Shown here: positions 9,187 to 17,994 of the stretch, piece by piece
Layout of the letters: each line of letters starts with the position of its first letter
Numbering within the stretch: the first letter of the stretch is position 1
DNA from: Clostridiaceae bacterium BL-3
GTDB lineage: Bacteria > Bacillota > Clostridia > Clostridiales > Clostridiaceae
Reading direction: 5' to 3'
Length of the DNA: 64,000 nucleotides
NCBI GenBank assembly: GCA_902809985.1
Contig: CADDXC010000001.1
Location: forward strand, 930,001 to 994,000
Program-made: the position numbers and the translations under genes
Notes under the pieces: generated by a model
Databases searched by the model: none
Seen by the model: only the letters and a program-made list of their open reading frames with translations
Told to the model about the DNA's origin: nothing

Positions 9187-10695
9187 ATGTTAAACAGTGA
9201 GATAAAGAGTAAAATTGATAAACTATGGAATAATTTCTGGTCCGGGGGCATATCCAATCCCCTGACTGTAATAGAGCAGATATCCTATCTCTTGTTTATA
9301 AAGAGACTGGATGATATTGACAATACAAATGAAAAAATGGACAACAGGCTTAATAAGCCCCATACTTCGGTATTCCCGGAGGAGCTGATGAAGTGGAGCA
9401 GATTCAAGCGCCTGGATGTAAATGAAATGTTTGATGTGGTGTCACAGAAAGTGTTTCCTTTCATAAAAAATATGGGAGGCAAGGACTCCAGCTTTACTGC
9501 GGAGATGAAGGATGCGGTGTTCATGATACCCAAGCCCTCTCTGCTTCAGGAGTCCGTGAGAATCATAGATGGAATAAATATGGAAGATACGGATACCAAG
9601 GGGGATCTCTACGAATATCTGCTGTCCAAGCTTTCTGTATCAGGCGTGAACGGCCAGTTCAGGACGCCAAGGCATATCATAAGGATGATGGTGGAATTGA
9701 TGGATCCTGCAGCAGAGGACAGAATATGTGATCCGGCCTGCGGAACAGCTGGATTCCTTGTAGGTTCCCTGGAATACATACTGGAAAAATACACAAGACC
9801 GGAAAGTGTTTTCACAGATGAAGAGGGGATTGTCCATAGGAGAATTGGCGACATGATGGAAAGCGGAGACTGGGAACATTTCAGAACTTCCATGTTCTAC
9901 GGCTTTGATTTTGATCCCTCCATGGTGCGAATAGCTTCCATGAACCTGATGCTTCATAGTATAGAGAACCCCAATGTAGTGCAAAGCGACAGCTTGTCCA
10001 AGAGATATGAAGAGGAGAACAAGTATACGCTGGTTCTGGCAAATCCTCCTTTTAAAGGCAGTATAGACAAGGGTGATATCAGCAAATCGCTGGCTAAAGG
10101 CGCAGGTACCACAAAGACGGAACTGCTGTTTATAAGGCTCATAAACAGGATACTGGATCTGGGAGGCAGGTGTGCAGTGATAGTGCCGGACGGAGTACTG
10201 TTCGGCTCAACCAAGGCCCACAGGGAAATCAGAAAAAACCTGGTAGAAGACAATGCGCTTGAAGGAGTTATATCCATGCCTTCAGGAGTATTCAAGCCCT
10301 ATGCAGGAGTTTCCACAGCTGTGCTCATGTTCACAAAGGGCGGCGAAACAGACAGGGTGTGGTTTTACGACATGACAGCAGACGGCTTTTCACTGGACGA
10401 CAAGAGAAATCCCATAGATGACAGCGACATACCGGATATCATAAAAAGCTGGAAAAAAGTAAAAGCACACAGGAACATTGAACCGGACAAAGATGACAGG
10501 TGGTTCTGGGTGAAAAAAGAGGAAATTTCAGATAATGACTACGATCTTTCCATAAACAGGTACAAGGAAGTGGAATATGAAGAGGTAAAGTACGAAGAAC
10601 CTCAGGTGATATTGGAGAAAATTGAAACTCTGGAAAAAGGAATACTGAAGGATGTAGCCGAGTTAAAGGGAATGGTGAAGCAGCATGAAGAATAG
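9187..10695 (+). CDS. hsdM: Type I DNA methyltransferase, M subunit
   Basis: A 502-residue N6-adenine methyltransferase that with HsdS methylates the recognition sequence and with HsdR forms the restriction complex. An N-terminal HsdM_N helical domain (about 1-145) is followed by the catalytic fold with SAM-binding motif DPACGTAGF (about 182) and catalytic NPPF (about 286). An acidic coiled tail probably contacts HsdS. ATG at 9187, with GGAAGGG upstream. It overlaps hsdS by 11 bp, indicating translational coupling. Complete and apparently functional. Confidence 0.95.
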   Translation: MLNSEIKSKIDKLWNNFWSGGISNPLTVIEQISYLLFIKRLDDIDNTNEKMDNRLNKPHTSVFPEELMKWSRFKRLDVNEMFDVVSQKVFPFIKNMGGKDSSFTAEMKDAVFMIPKPSLLQESVRIIDGINMEDTDTKGDLYEYLLSKLSVSGVNGQFRTPRHIIRMMVELMDPAAEDRICDPACGTAGFLVGSLEYILEKYTRPESVFTDEEGIVHRRIGDMMESGDWEHFRTSMFYGFDFDPSMVRIASMNLMLHSIENPNVVQSDSLSKRYEEENKYTLVLANPPFKGSIDKGDISKSLAKGAGTTKTELLFIRLINRILDLGGRCAVIVPDGVLFGSTKAHREIRKNLVEDNALEGVISMPSGVFKPYAGVSTAVLMFTKGGETDRVWFYDMTADGFSLDDKRNPIDDSDIPDIIKSWKKVKAHRNIEPDKDDRWFWVKKEEISDNDYDLSINRYKEVEYEEVKYEEPQVILEKIETLEKGILKDVAELKGMVKQHEE

Positions 10696-11953
10696 GAAAC
10701 TGCCTGAAGGGTGGAAAGTAGATAGATTAGGAAAGGTCTTTTTGCTAATTAGAAATGGAGCAAATATAAAACAAGGGAAACAACAGGGTGGATATCCCAT
10801 TACTAGAATAGAAACTATAGCAAATTCACGCATAGATATAAATAAAGTTGGATATGCAGGAATATATGAATTAGGAAAATATAGTGATTATTTATTAGAA
10901 GAAGGCGATATATTGATGTCGCATATAAATAGTGAAAAACATTTAGGTAAAACGGCAATTTATGAAAATTGTGAATTAAATATGATACATGGAATGAATT
11001 TGTTATGTCTAAGAAGTAATAAAAAGTTTATTTTACCAAAGTATGTATATTATTACTTTAACTCTGTAAAATTTAAAATGCAATTGCCTAAAATAATTAA
11101 AAAATCTGTTAATCAAGCAAGTTTTTCCATAAACGATTTAAAGTACCTAAAGGTAATAATACCACCTCTAGAAACTCAAAATGAAATAGTCCAGGCACTG
11201 GAAAAAGCTGAAGATGCTTTGAAAAAGAAAAGGGAAGCCATCAGACTTCTGGATGAATTAGTCAAATCGAGATTTATAGAGATGTTTGGGGATCCAATTA
11301 AAAACCCTAAAGGCTGGAAAATAAAACAATTAAAAGAAATAATTTTATTAATGAATAACGGTTTAGCACGTAGAGGAAATGATAATAATGGTAATATTGT
11401 TTTAAGGTTGATCGAACTTCAGAATGGGTATATTGATTATAATTCTCCAAATAGAATTAAATTATCTGAAGATGAGCAAAAAAGATATTTACTTAAAGAT
11501 GGTGATTTTCTATTTGCAAGGGTAAATGGTAATCCAAATAATGTGGGAAGATGTGCTTATTACAAGGAAATTGGGGAACCAGTTTATCATAATGACCATA
11601 TTATTAGAGTGCGATTAGATACTAACATTGTGAATAATGATTATGTTAGTATTTTATTGAATAACTCATATGGAAAATTACAAATGAAAAATAAATTAAA
11701 AACTTCTGCGGGACAATATACAATAAATCAAACTGGTATATCAGAAATTAAAATAACCGTTCCGCCCATACAACTCCAAAACCAGTTTGCCGACTTTGTC
11801 AAACAGGCCGACAAATTGAAATTTGAAATGGAGAAGAGTCTAAAAAAATTGGAGGATAATTTTAATTCTTTGATGCAAAGAGCTTTTAATGGAGAACTGG
11901 AATTCAATTCACAGTTCGCAATGGATAATTCACAATTAAAAATGGACAAGTAA
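10685..11953 (+). CDS. hsdS: Type I specificity subunit, intact expressed copy
   Basis: A 422-residue specificity subunit that chooses the DNA target. It has two target-recognition domains: TRD1 (about 1-165), a conserved helical spacer (QNEIVQALEKAEDALKKKRE, then SRFIEMFGDP), TRD2 (about 205-360), and a second conserved helix (SLKKLEDNFNSLMQRAFNG). The second half, residues about 194-382, is encoded by DNA that recurs at 14274-14841 with one base difference (A at 11297, G in the copy; Ile to Val). The tail after NGELEF is low-complexity. The TRDs are markedly more AT-rich than hsdR and hsdM. Coupled to hsdM by overlap. Confidence 0.93.
   Translation: MKNRKLPEGWKVDRLGKVFLLIRNGANIKQGKQQGGYPITRIETIANSRIDINKVGYAGIYELGKYSDYLLEEGDILMSHINSEKHLGKTAIYENCELNMIHGMNLLCLRSNKKFILPKYVYYYFNSVKFKMQLPKIIKKSVNQASFSINDLKYLKVIIPPLETQNEIVQALEKAEDALKKKREAIRLLDELVKSRFIEMFGDPIKNPKGWKIKQLKEIILLMNNGLARRGNDNNGNIVLRLIELQNGYIDYNSPNRIKLSEDEQKRYLLKDGDFLFARVNGNPNNVGRCAYYKEIGEPVYHNDHIIRVRLDTNIVNNDYVSILLNNSYGKLQMKNKLKTSAGQYTINQTGISEIKITVPPIQLQNQFADFVKQADKLKFEMEKSLKKLEDNFNSLMQRAFNGELEFNSQFAMDNSQLKMDK
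11263..11830 (+). repeat. 568-bp direct repeat, copy A (inside hsdS)
   Basis: From CAAATCGAGATTTATAGAG to the codon GAAATG, this segment is identical to 14274-14841 except for A/G at 11297/14308. Both copies lie in the same orientation, offset 3011 bp. The left boundary falls in the conserved spacer motif KSRFIEMFGDP between the two TRDs, the usual recombination point in shuffling hsdS genes. Confidence 0.97.
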
Positions 11954-12091
11954 CAATCTATAGTGGACTTTTTATTGTTATATTCAAATTAAAGACTTTG
12001 TAGATCTTCTGTTTATTTTAAACAGGTAAATTATGGGGTATAATATAAAAAGAGATGAATACCTTACGGGGTGATAAGGAGAGATATAATT

Positions 12092-13120
12092 GTGGGTATT
12101 GAAAGTATTGAATTGAGAAATTTTACTGTTTTCAAAAATTTTAAAGTTAATTTTTCGAAAGGTATAAATATAATAACGGGGGAAAACGGGACGGGTAAAA
12201 CACAATTACTTAAAGCAATTTACGCAGATACTCAAATCTCCAAAAGTAAAAATATAGATGATATTTCAAAATATTTTAAGTCTGCTAATGTTAATGATGC
12301 TTTTTTTGTTAAACAGCTTAAACCGTTGTTTTTGGAAGTAAAAGCTTCAAATGTCAGCAATAAATCAGATAAACATTATTTAATGGGGAAATTGAATTCT
12401 AATATTAATGGCAGAATTTCAACGTCTGGAAGTGACGACGAATGTTCATATGAGATATCATATCCATCTAAAGAAATCAATTGTGTATTTATTCCAGCAA
12501 AAGATATGCTTACTCATTCAAAGGGTCTTGTGTCAATGGCTGATAAATTTCAAGAATTTCCATTTGATAAAACAGTGATTGATATTGTAAAAATAGCTGC
12601 TCAATGGCATCTAAAAGAACCTCCAAAGATTGCATTAAAGATACTGCCAATTCTTGAAAAGATGATGGACGGTAAGGTTGTCATTGAAAACGAGGAATTT
12701 TATGTGAAAAAAAATAGTGGTGAGATGATTAATTTTGCAGTTGAAGCAGAGGGATTAAAGAAAATAGGATTGTTATGGCAGCTTCTAATGAATGAAAATA
12801 TAACAGAGGATAGCGTTCTCTTATGGGATGAGCCCGAAGCCAATGTCAATCCCAAGTTTATCCCGAGTTTAGTGGAAGTATTAATTGAACTGCAGAAAAA
12901 TGGAGTCCAAATTTTCCTCACCACACATAATTATATTTTTGCAAAATATTTTGAAGTTAAGCGTTCTGAAAATGATGAAATCATGTATTATTCATTATAC
13001 AAAAATGATGATGGTGTAAAATGTGAAAACAACAGCAGCTTTACGGACTTAAAAAATAACAACATAATGGATATCTTTATTCAATTATATAAGGATGAAG
13101 TTAAGAGGGCTATGGAATAA
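12092..13120 (+). CDS. AAA-family ATPase (RecF/SMC-like) in the hsd locus
   Basis: A 342-residue ABC/SMC-type ATPase of the OLD/AAA_21 kind. The start resembles RecF and SMC proteins (IELRNFTVFKNFKVNFSKG), Walker A is GENGTGKT (about 30-37), a Walker B is LLWDEPEANVNP (about 242), and TTHNY is a switch histidine region (about 277). No TOPRIM nuclease domain or membrane segment is seen. The GTG at 12092 is chosen because AAGGAGAG lies 9 nt upstream. It sits between hsdS and the recombinase inside the segment bounded by the hsdS repeats. Such ATPases are common in defence loci, often with a nuclease partner; the only partner candidate is the short frame at 13095. Role not established. Confidence 0.8.
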   Translation: MGIESIELRNFTVFKNFKVNFSKGINIITGENGTGKTQLLKAIYADTQISKSKNIDDISKYFKSANVNDAFFVKQLKPLFLEVKASNVSNKSDKHYLMGKLNSNINGRISTSGSDDECSYEISYPSKEINCVFIPAKDMLTHSKGLVSMADKFQEFPFDKTVIDIVKIAAQWHLKEPPKIALKILPILEKMMDGKVVIENEEFYVKKNSGEMINFAVEAEGLKKIGLLWQLLMNENITEDSVLLWDEPEANVNPKFIPSLVEVLIELQKNGVQIFLTTHNYIFAKYFEVKRSENDEIMYYSLYKNDDGVKCENNSSFTDLKNNNIMDIFIQLYKDEVKRAME

Positions 13121-13232
13121 TGGTTTAAATAGAGGAATCAAACATGATTTTGGTAATTTTGAAGAAAATAAAGTATTTAAAATTGAAAAATCTAGGCTGT
13201 ATAATAATGCAGTTAATGGCAATATACCATAA
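13095..13232 (+). CDS. Possible 45-residue ORF overlapping the ATPase end
   Basis: An ATG inside the ATPase tail opens a 45-codon frame in another register (product begins MKLRGLWNNGLNRG, then FGNFEENKVFKIEKSRLYNN). It fills most of the gap before the recombinase. The ribosome site is poor (AAGG directly against the ATG). It could be a small partner protein, the remnant of a lost effector gene, or chance. No family recognised. Confidence 0.25.
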   Translation: MKLRGLWNNGLNRGIKHDFGNFEENKVFKIEKSRLYNNAVNGNIP

Positions 13233-13259
13233 TATATTAAAGACTGGGAGTTGAAAATT

Positions 13260-14249
13260 ATGGTAGGAAAGCTTGTTGTTGAAATTGAACAGAAAATGAT
13301 GAATTTACTTGATAATGCGCAGATAGAGGAGCTTCATAAGGTTCTGATAGAAAAATTACAGAATATAGCCTTTATAGATGAGAGTAATAAAAAGAATTTG
13401 GAAAATATGGAAGAGGATTACTGCAGCATGTTTATCTGTGCAAAACGGATAGAGGGCTGCTCGGAAAAATCCATCAAGTACTATAAATCAACTATAGGCA
13501 ATATGCTGAAAGCATTGGGTAAATCGGTTAAGCATATTACAACGGAGGATCTCAGGCAATATCTGGCAAAATATTACAATAGGAGCAATTGTAGCAAGGT
13601 GAGTGTTGACAATATCAGGAGAATTTTATCCTCATTCTTTTCCTGGCTTGAGGATGAAAATTATATTATAAAGAGCCCTGTAAGGCGGATTCATAAAATA
13701 AGAACCGGGAAGGTTATAAAAGAGATATATACAGATGAGAATCTGGAAATAATGCGTGATAATTGTAAAGAGATTCGTGATCTTGCAATTATTGATCTGC
13801 TCAACTCTACTGGAATGCGTGTCGGAGAACTGGTAAAATTGGATATTGATGATATGGATTTTAATGAAAGAGAATGTATTGTTGAGGGGAAAGGTGATAA
13901 GCAGAGGAGAGTCTATTTTGATGCAAGAACGAAAATACATTTACAAAATTATCTCAACAGTAGAGTTGATGATAATAGGGCATTATTTGTATCATTGATA
14001 GAACCATACAACAGGCTGAACATCAGCGGCGTTGAAATTAGAATGAGAAGTTTGGGAAGAAAGCTCAATATTAACAAGGTACATCCGCACAAGTTCAGAA
14101 GAACGCTTGCAACAAGGGCTATTGACAAGGGAATGCCCATAGAGCAGGTGCAGCACCTTTTAGGGCATCAGAAAATAGATACCACACTTCAATATGCAAT
14201 GGTAAATCAAAATAACGTCAAAATTTCACATAGAAAATATATTGGATAA
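13260..14249 (+). CDS. Tyrosine recombinase next to duplicated hsdS
   Basis: A 329-residue tyrosine recombinase of the XerC/XerD phage-integrase family. The N-terminal SAM-like core-binding domain covers about residues 45-145. The catalytic domain has R187 (TGMRVGELVKLD), K211 (GKGDKQRR), H277 and R280 (HPHKFRRTLATR), H303 (LLGH) and nucleophile Y312 (TTLQYAM), so the active set is complete. GGGAG lies 9 nt before the ATG at 13260. An extra N-terminal region of about 45 residues is helical. Only 24 bp separate it from the repeated hsdS segment. Recombinases in this position are known to rearrange hsdS genes, altering methylation patterns; that role is inferred here. Confidence 0.92.
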   Translation: MVGKLVVEIEQKMMNLLDNAQIEELHKVLIEKLQNIAFIDESNKKNLENMEEDYCSMFICAKRIEGCSEKSIKYYKSTIGNMLKALGKSVKHITTEDLRQYLAKYYNRSNCSKVSVDNIRRILSSFFSWLEDENYIIKSPVRRIHKIRTGKVIKEIYTDENLEIMRDNCKEIRDLAIIDLLNSTGMRVGELVKLDIDDMDFNERECIVEGKGDKQRRVYFDARTKIHLQNYLNSRVDDNRALFVSLIEPYNRLNISGVEIRMRSLGRKLNINKVHPHKFRRTLATRAIDKGMPIEQVQHLLGHQKIDTTLQYAMVNQNNVKISHRKYIG

Positions 14250-14273
14250 TTTTTATATAAATTACATATTTTA

Positions 14274-14841
14274 CAAATCGAGATTTATAGAGATGTTTGG
14301 GGATCCAGTTAAAAACCCTAAAGGCTGGAAAATAAAACAATTAAAAGAAATAATTTTATTAATGAATAACGGTTTAGCACGTAGAGGAAATGATAATAAT
14401 GGTAATATTGTTTTAAGGTTGATCGAACTTCAGAATGGGTATATTGATTATAATTCTCCAAATAGAATTAAATTATCTGAAGATGAGCAAAAAAGATATT
14501 TACTTAAAGATGGTGATTTTCTATTTGCAAGGGTAAATGGTAATCCAAATAATGTGGGAAGATGTGCTTATTACAAGGAAATTGGGGAACCAGTTTATCA
14601 TAATGACCATATTATTAGAGTGCGATTAGATACTAACATTGTGAATAATGATTATGTTAGTATTTTATTGAATAACTCATATGGAAAATTACAAATGAAA
14701 AATAAATTAAAAACTTCTGCGGGACAATATACAATAAATCAAACTGGTATATCAGAAATTAAAATAACCGTTCCGCCCATACAACTCCAAAACCAGTTTG
14801 CCGACTTTGTCAAACAGGCCGACAAATTGAAATTTGAAATG
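14274..14841 (+). repeat. 568-bp direct repeat, copy B (silent hsdS cassette)
   Basis: Second copy of 11263-11830, same orientation, one mismatch in 568 bp. The near identity implies a very recent duplication or continuing gene conversion or recombination. Recombination between the copies would excise 3011 bp carrying the hsdS tail, ATPase and recombinase. Confidence 0.97.
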
Positions 14842-14844
14842 TAA
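14274..14844 (+). pseudogene. Headless hsdS cassette (second TRD only)
   Basis: Encodes the spacer motif SRFIEMFGDP plus the complete TRD2 of hsdS, then stops with TAA immediately after the repeat boundary (…KLKFEM). It lacks TRD1 and the final conserved helix. The frame stays open upstream to a TTG at 14242 inside the recombinase end, but no ribosome site is present, so it is probably a silent donor cassette rather than a translated gene. It would make a fused HsdS of about 382 residues if joined to the upstream half. Confidence 0.8.
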
Positions 14845-14870
14845 AACAGTTTAATATCTGTGAATAATGT

Positions 14871-15290
14871 CTAAAATCTTGATAATGGAGACATGGAAAC
14901 ATTATTTTCTACATTCACAGATAAAATTCCATTGGTATCTATTGAATTTACAGTTACATCGATATTCCCACTATAACTTTTTTCAAAATAGCCCAATAAA
15001 TAGATCTTATGTTCGTTACCGTTTTTATCAAAATAGTGCATAGTCATGTTGCCTTCATCAAACTTCTTGGAGGGTATTAAATTCATTGTATATTTACTGC
15101 GCTCAGCAATATTCTTGATTTTTATATCATTATTGAATGCATTGGATTTAATTTTTAATCCGTTTATTTGTTTGGATGTAATATTGTTTATAGTTATTTT
15201 AATATCTGATTGTGGAAAATTATGAATTAAATATACCGATATTAGGAAAACAGTTATTATTATAATATATATAAATTTGTTTTTTGTCAT
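14871..15290 (-). CDS. Membrane-anchored hypothetical protein
   Basis: A 139-residue protein with a short basic start (MTKNK) and one hydrophobic helix (FIYIIIITVFLISVYLI), followed by a roughly 115-residue extracytoplasmic domain rich in Ile, Asn and Lys with a beta-strand-like pattern. No Cys for lipidation, so it is probably a membrane-anchored exported protein. The ATG at 15290 has AAGGAGG upstream; ten further in-frame codons upstream are not needed. It converges with the silent hsdS cassette, 26 bp apart. No family recognised. Confidence 0.65.
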   Translation of the reverse strand: MTKNKFIYIIIITVFLISVYLIHNFPQSDIKITINNITSKQINGLKIKSNAFNNDIKIKNIAERSKYTMNLIPSKKFDEGNMTMHYFDKNGNEHKIYLLGYFEKSYSGNIDVTVNSIDTNGILSVNVENNVSMSPLSRF

Positions 15291-15443
15291 AAATGTTCCT
15301 CCTTGGGTTAATTTTAACATAATTTCATGCAGATTATTACTATTTTATGAAACAGCATTAAGGTCAATTTGCTAAAATATATCAATCGGTTTATTATATA
15401 TTTATAATTATTTTGAAAGGAATATATGCTGAAATGAGTTAAA

Positions 15444-15484
15444 GATCAAAGTGATACTTAGTTTCAGATGGAGTTTGCTTATGC
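15444..15484 (+). repeat. Dispersed intergenic repeat, copy 1
   Basis: Contains AGATCAAAGTGATACTTAG and TTTCAGATGGAGTTTGCTTA, shared with copies near 17026 (+), 32600 (-) and 49005 (-). This stretch of about 300 bp (15291-15588) otherwise shows only AT-rich DNA and the ribosome site of the next gene. Confidence 0.7.
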
Positions 15485-15588
15485 GGTAAAATATTATGGA
15501 AAAACAATGCTGCTAAAGCATTAGAGTCTATATGAAAAAATTTTTGAAATACATTTGCAGGTAAGATGCTATGAAGGAGATGCGTTGA

Positions 15589-16407
15589 ATGATAAAAATA
15601 GATACTGAAAAATGCATAGGATGTGGACAATGTGTCAGGGACTGTTTCCCCAGGTGTATAGAAATGAATGGAAACAGGGCAGAACTCAATGATAATTACT
15701 GCATTAGATGCGGCCATTGTATTGCAGTCTGTCCAAAAGGAGCTGTATCTATAGATGAGTACGATATGAAAGATGTAAAAGAGTACGATGAGAAAAAATT
15801 TTCGGTGGATGCGGATAATCTGTTGAATTTTATAAAATTCAGAAGAAGCATAAGGCAGTTTAAAGATAAAAAAATTGAACAGGAAAAGATTGATAAAATA
15901 ATAGAAGCTGGAAGATTTACTGAAACGGGGAGCAACGCACAGGATGTATCCTACATAGTTGTAAGAGACAATTTAAAGCAGCTTAAAGATCTTATCTTTG
16001 AAAGTATGGAAAGGCTCGCAAATAGTGTCCTTGGCAGTAAAACCGTTGAAGCCAGACTGTACAGGAAATATGCAAAAATGTGGATAAAAATGTGCCAGGA
16101 CTATAAGCAGAATCCTAAAAATGACAGGATATTTTTTAATGCACCGGCAGTGGTGGTTATAACAGCTTCATCCCAGGTAGATGCTGCACTGGCATCGTCA
16201 AATATGGAACTTGTTGCTCACGCGCTGGGAATTGGAGTTCTTTTCAGTGGTTTTTTCGTAAGGGCAGCAAAGGAAAGCCGGGATGTTATTGATTTTCTTC
16301 AGATTAAAAAGGGAAAGGAAATTGTAACTTGTATGATGCTGGGATATCCTGATGTCAGATATTTTAGGACAGTTCCTCGAAAACAGGCAGATGTAATCTG
16401 GAAGTAG
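15589..16407 (+). CDS. Ferredoxin-nitroreductase fusion protein
   Basis: A 272-residue flavoprotein. Two [4Fe-4S] ferredoxin motifs occupy residues 1-55 (CIGCGQCVRDCFP and CIRCGHCIAVCP). A nitroreductase-family FMN domain follows (about 75-272: RRSIRQFKDKKIEQEKID, TGSNAQDVSYIVV, and GIGVLFSGFF). This architecture is common in clostridia, and such proteins are presumed to pass electrons from ferredoxin to an unknown oxidised substrate through FMN. The ATG at 15589 follows GAAGGAGATG. Apparently single-gene; 63 bp precede kptA. Confidence 0.9.
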   Translation: MIKIDTEKCIGCGQCVRDCFPRCIEMNGNRAELNDNYCIRCGHCIAVCPKGAVSIDEYDMKDVKEYDEKKFSVDADNLLNFIKFRRSIRQFKDKKIEQEKIDKIIEAGRFTETGSNAQDVSYIVVRDNLKQLKDLIFESMERLANSVLGSKTVEARLYRKYAKMWIKMCQDYKQNPKNDRIFFNAPAVVVITASSQVDAALASSNMELVAHALGIGVLFSGFFVRAAKESRDVIDFLQIKKGKEIVTCMMLGYPDVRYFRTVPRKQADVIWK

Positions 16408-16470
16408 TAAAATTATTATGCCCATTTTTTTTAACGAACATATTTTGAAAAAGTGTAGAGGGTGTGTAAT

Positions 16471-17025
16471 GTGAACAATAAACAGTATGAGACCAGATTA
16501 AGTAAATTCATTTCGCTTATACTGAGACATAAACCACAGGTAATAGGCAAGCAGATAGACAGAAATGGATATATGCCTGTGAAAGAACTACTGGATGGAT
16601 TGAATAACCATGGATATAAAGTCGATATGGCATTGCTGGAGAAGATAGTGGCCAGTGATGAAAAACAGAGATATTCCTTTGATAATGAAAAGGTGAAAAT
16701 AAGAGCAAATCAGGGACATTCTATAAAAGTGGATTTGGGGTTGAAGAAAATTATGCCGCCGGATGTATTATATCACGGTACAGGAAAAAAATATCTTTCA
16801 AGTATACTGTCCCTGGGATTAATCAGAAAATCCAGACAGTATGTACATTTATCAAAAGACTATTCTACGGCTGTGAAGGTTGGAAAGAGGCATGGAGATC
16901 CTGTTGTTTTAATTATAGCTGCAGGACAAATGTCGGAAGACGGATTCAAATTCTATCTATCTAAGAATGGCATTTGGCTTACTGGCAGTGTGCCGGCTAA
17001 ATACATCAAGCCGACTGAGAGATGA
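16471..17025 (+). CDS. kptA: RNA 2'-phosphotransferase (KptA/Tpt1 family)
   Basis: A 184-residue KptA-type enzyme, which in eukaryotes removes the splice-junction 2'-phosphate from tRNA by ADP-ribosylation and hydrolysis; the bacterial role is unknown. Seen: an N-terminal winged-helix lobe ([13 protein letters not shown] with the RH pair) and the catalytic lobe with [15 protein letters not shown] and [13 protein letters not shown]. The GTG at 16471 is preferred because GAGGG lies about 9 nt upstream; the GTG at 16462 overlaps that site. Confidence 0.9.
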   Translation: MNNKQYETRLSKFISLILRHKPQVIGKQIDRNGYMPVKELLDGLNNHGYKVDMALLEKIVASDEKQRYSFDNEKVKIRANQGHSIKVDLGLKKIMPPDVLYHGTGKKYLSSILSLGLIRKSRQYVHLSKDYSTAVKVGKRHGDPVVLIIAAGQMSEDGFKFYLSKNGIWLTGSVPAKYIKPTER

Positions 17026-17091
17026 TTATCAAGTGATTTTTAGGTTCAGATGGAGTTTTCTTATAAGGAATACTTTTCTCCATCTGAACCT
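17026..17091 (+). repeat. Dispersed repeat copy 2, folded into a hairpin
   Basis: Bases 17026-17066 match the repeat (ATCAAGTGATTTTTAGGTTC, then AGATGGAGTTTTCTTATA). The inner part AGGTTCAGATGGAG (17042-17055) is followed after 22 nt by its exact complement (17078-17091), giving a perfect 14-bp stem. It lies just after kptA and may act as its terminator. The rest of 17092-17217 shows nothing distinctive. Confidence 0.75.
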
Positions 17092-17217
17092 TATTTGTGG
17101 GAGCTTAATTAAAGTAGAGCATCTGTTATAGCTTCTCTGGGTATTCTGTTTTTAAGCTCAAATACACCAATAATTTATATTCTGAGTATTACTTTATTAT
17201 ATATAAAGATCCTGCTA

Positions 17218-17835
17218 TTACTGTATTGCATGTATAAGCGGCATAAAAATATCGTCTACGATCTCAGCTATGGCTTCATCGGATACGGGTTCCAGCTTTT
17301 TAATCAGCTCGTACTGCAGAAGGTCAATGGGCAGTGAGATGATTCGGGGCGGCAGTTTTTCAAGACAGATTTCATCGCGAAGTTCTGCATTTTTCAAAAT
17401 CGTTATCATGGCCACCTCCATCTTGTTATGTTTGTCATGTGATCTCTGCTGGATGATTTGCGGTATGGATGCGATGATCCTGCGCCATATTACTGGCTCC
17501 ATAATAAGTCCCCTAATAGTCTCCCTGCCGATTATTTTCAATGGTTCAACACGGGCATGCAGATAGGTATACACATCATCCCGCAGGTTCCCGGTATCCG
17601 GTATCCCATTTGTAATTTTAGGAAAATAATATTTACGCAGAGCGGCAATTACAAGTTCAGACTTATCGGGCCAGCGGCGGTAAAGGACAGATTTGTTTGT
17701 CCCCGCCCGTGTTGCGATACTCTCCATAGTCATATGAGTGTAGCCGGTTTCAGAGAGCTCCTCCCATGCAGCATGCAGAATCGCTTCTTCCAGAACTTCT
17801 CCTCGGCGGCGCGTACCTTTCTTTCGTTTATCCAT
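17218..17835 (-). CDS. TetR/AcrR-family regulator of the adjacent MFS pump
   Basis: A 205-residue TetR repressor: basic start (MDKRKKGTRRRGEVLEEAIL), HTH (YTHMTMESIATRAGTNKSVL followed by YRRWPDKSEL), then a C-terminal helical ligand domain. It is divergent from the exporter at 17995 with two palindromes between. G+C is clearly above neighbouring genes, as in the exporter, suggesting the pair was acquired together. Confidence 0.88.
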   Translation of the reverse strand: MDKRKKGTRRRGEVLEEAILHAAWEELSETGYTHMTMESIATRAGTNKSVLYRRWPDKSELVIAALRKYYFPKITNGIPDTGNLRDDVYTYLHARVEPLKIIGRETIRGLIMEPVIWRRIIASIPQIIQQRSHDKHNKMEVAMITILKNAELRDEICLEKLPPRIISLPIDLLQYELIKKLEPVSDEAIAEIVDDIFMPLIHAIQ

Positions 17836-17893
17836 GTTTTATTTCCCTCCGAACATCAACAATAAATGTACCTCTGTCATAGAAATATATATA

Positions 17894-17968
17894 GAAAACT
17901 CGGAGTTTCCTATTGACAAAGTTCTGTATTTATTATATCATAATTCCAAAAGAAACTAAACGTTTCTT
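17894..17968 (+). promoter_or_regulatory. MFS promoter flanked by two TetR operators
   Basis: TTGACA (17913-17918) and TATCAT (17936-17941), 17 bp apart, face the exporter gene. Upstream lies GAAAACTCGGAGTTTC (17894-17909); downstream lies AAGAAAC-TAAAC-GTTTCTT (17950-17968, perfect 7-bp arms). Both share the GAAAC...GTTTC core and probably bind the divergent TetR protein. Confidence 0.6.
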
Positions 17969-17994
17969 ATTATGGCTATGAAAGGAGTTTTCTC

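Noticed and set aside
14242..14273. TTG-initiated start for the second hsdS
   Set aside because: It falls inside the recombinase stop region with no ribosome site; the cassette is better seen as silent.
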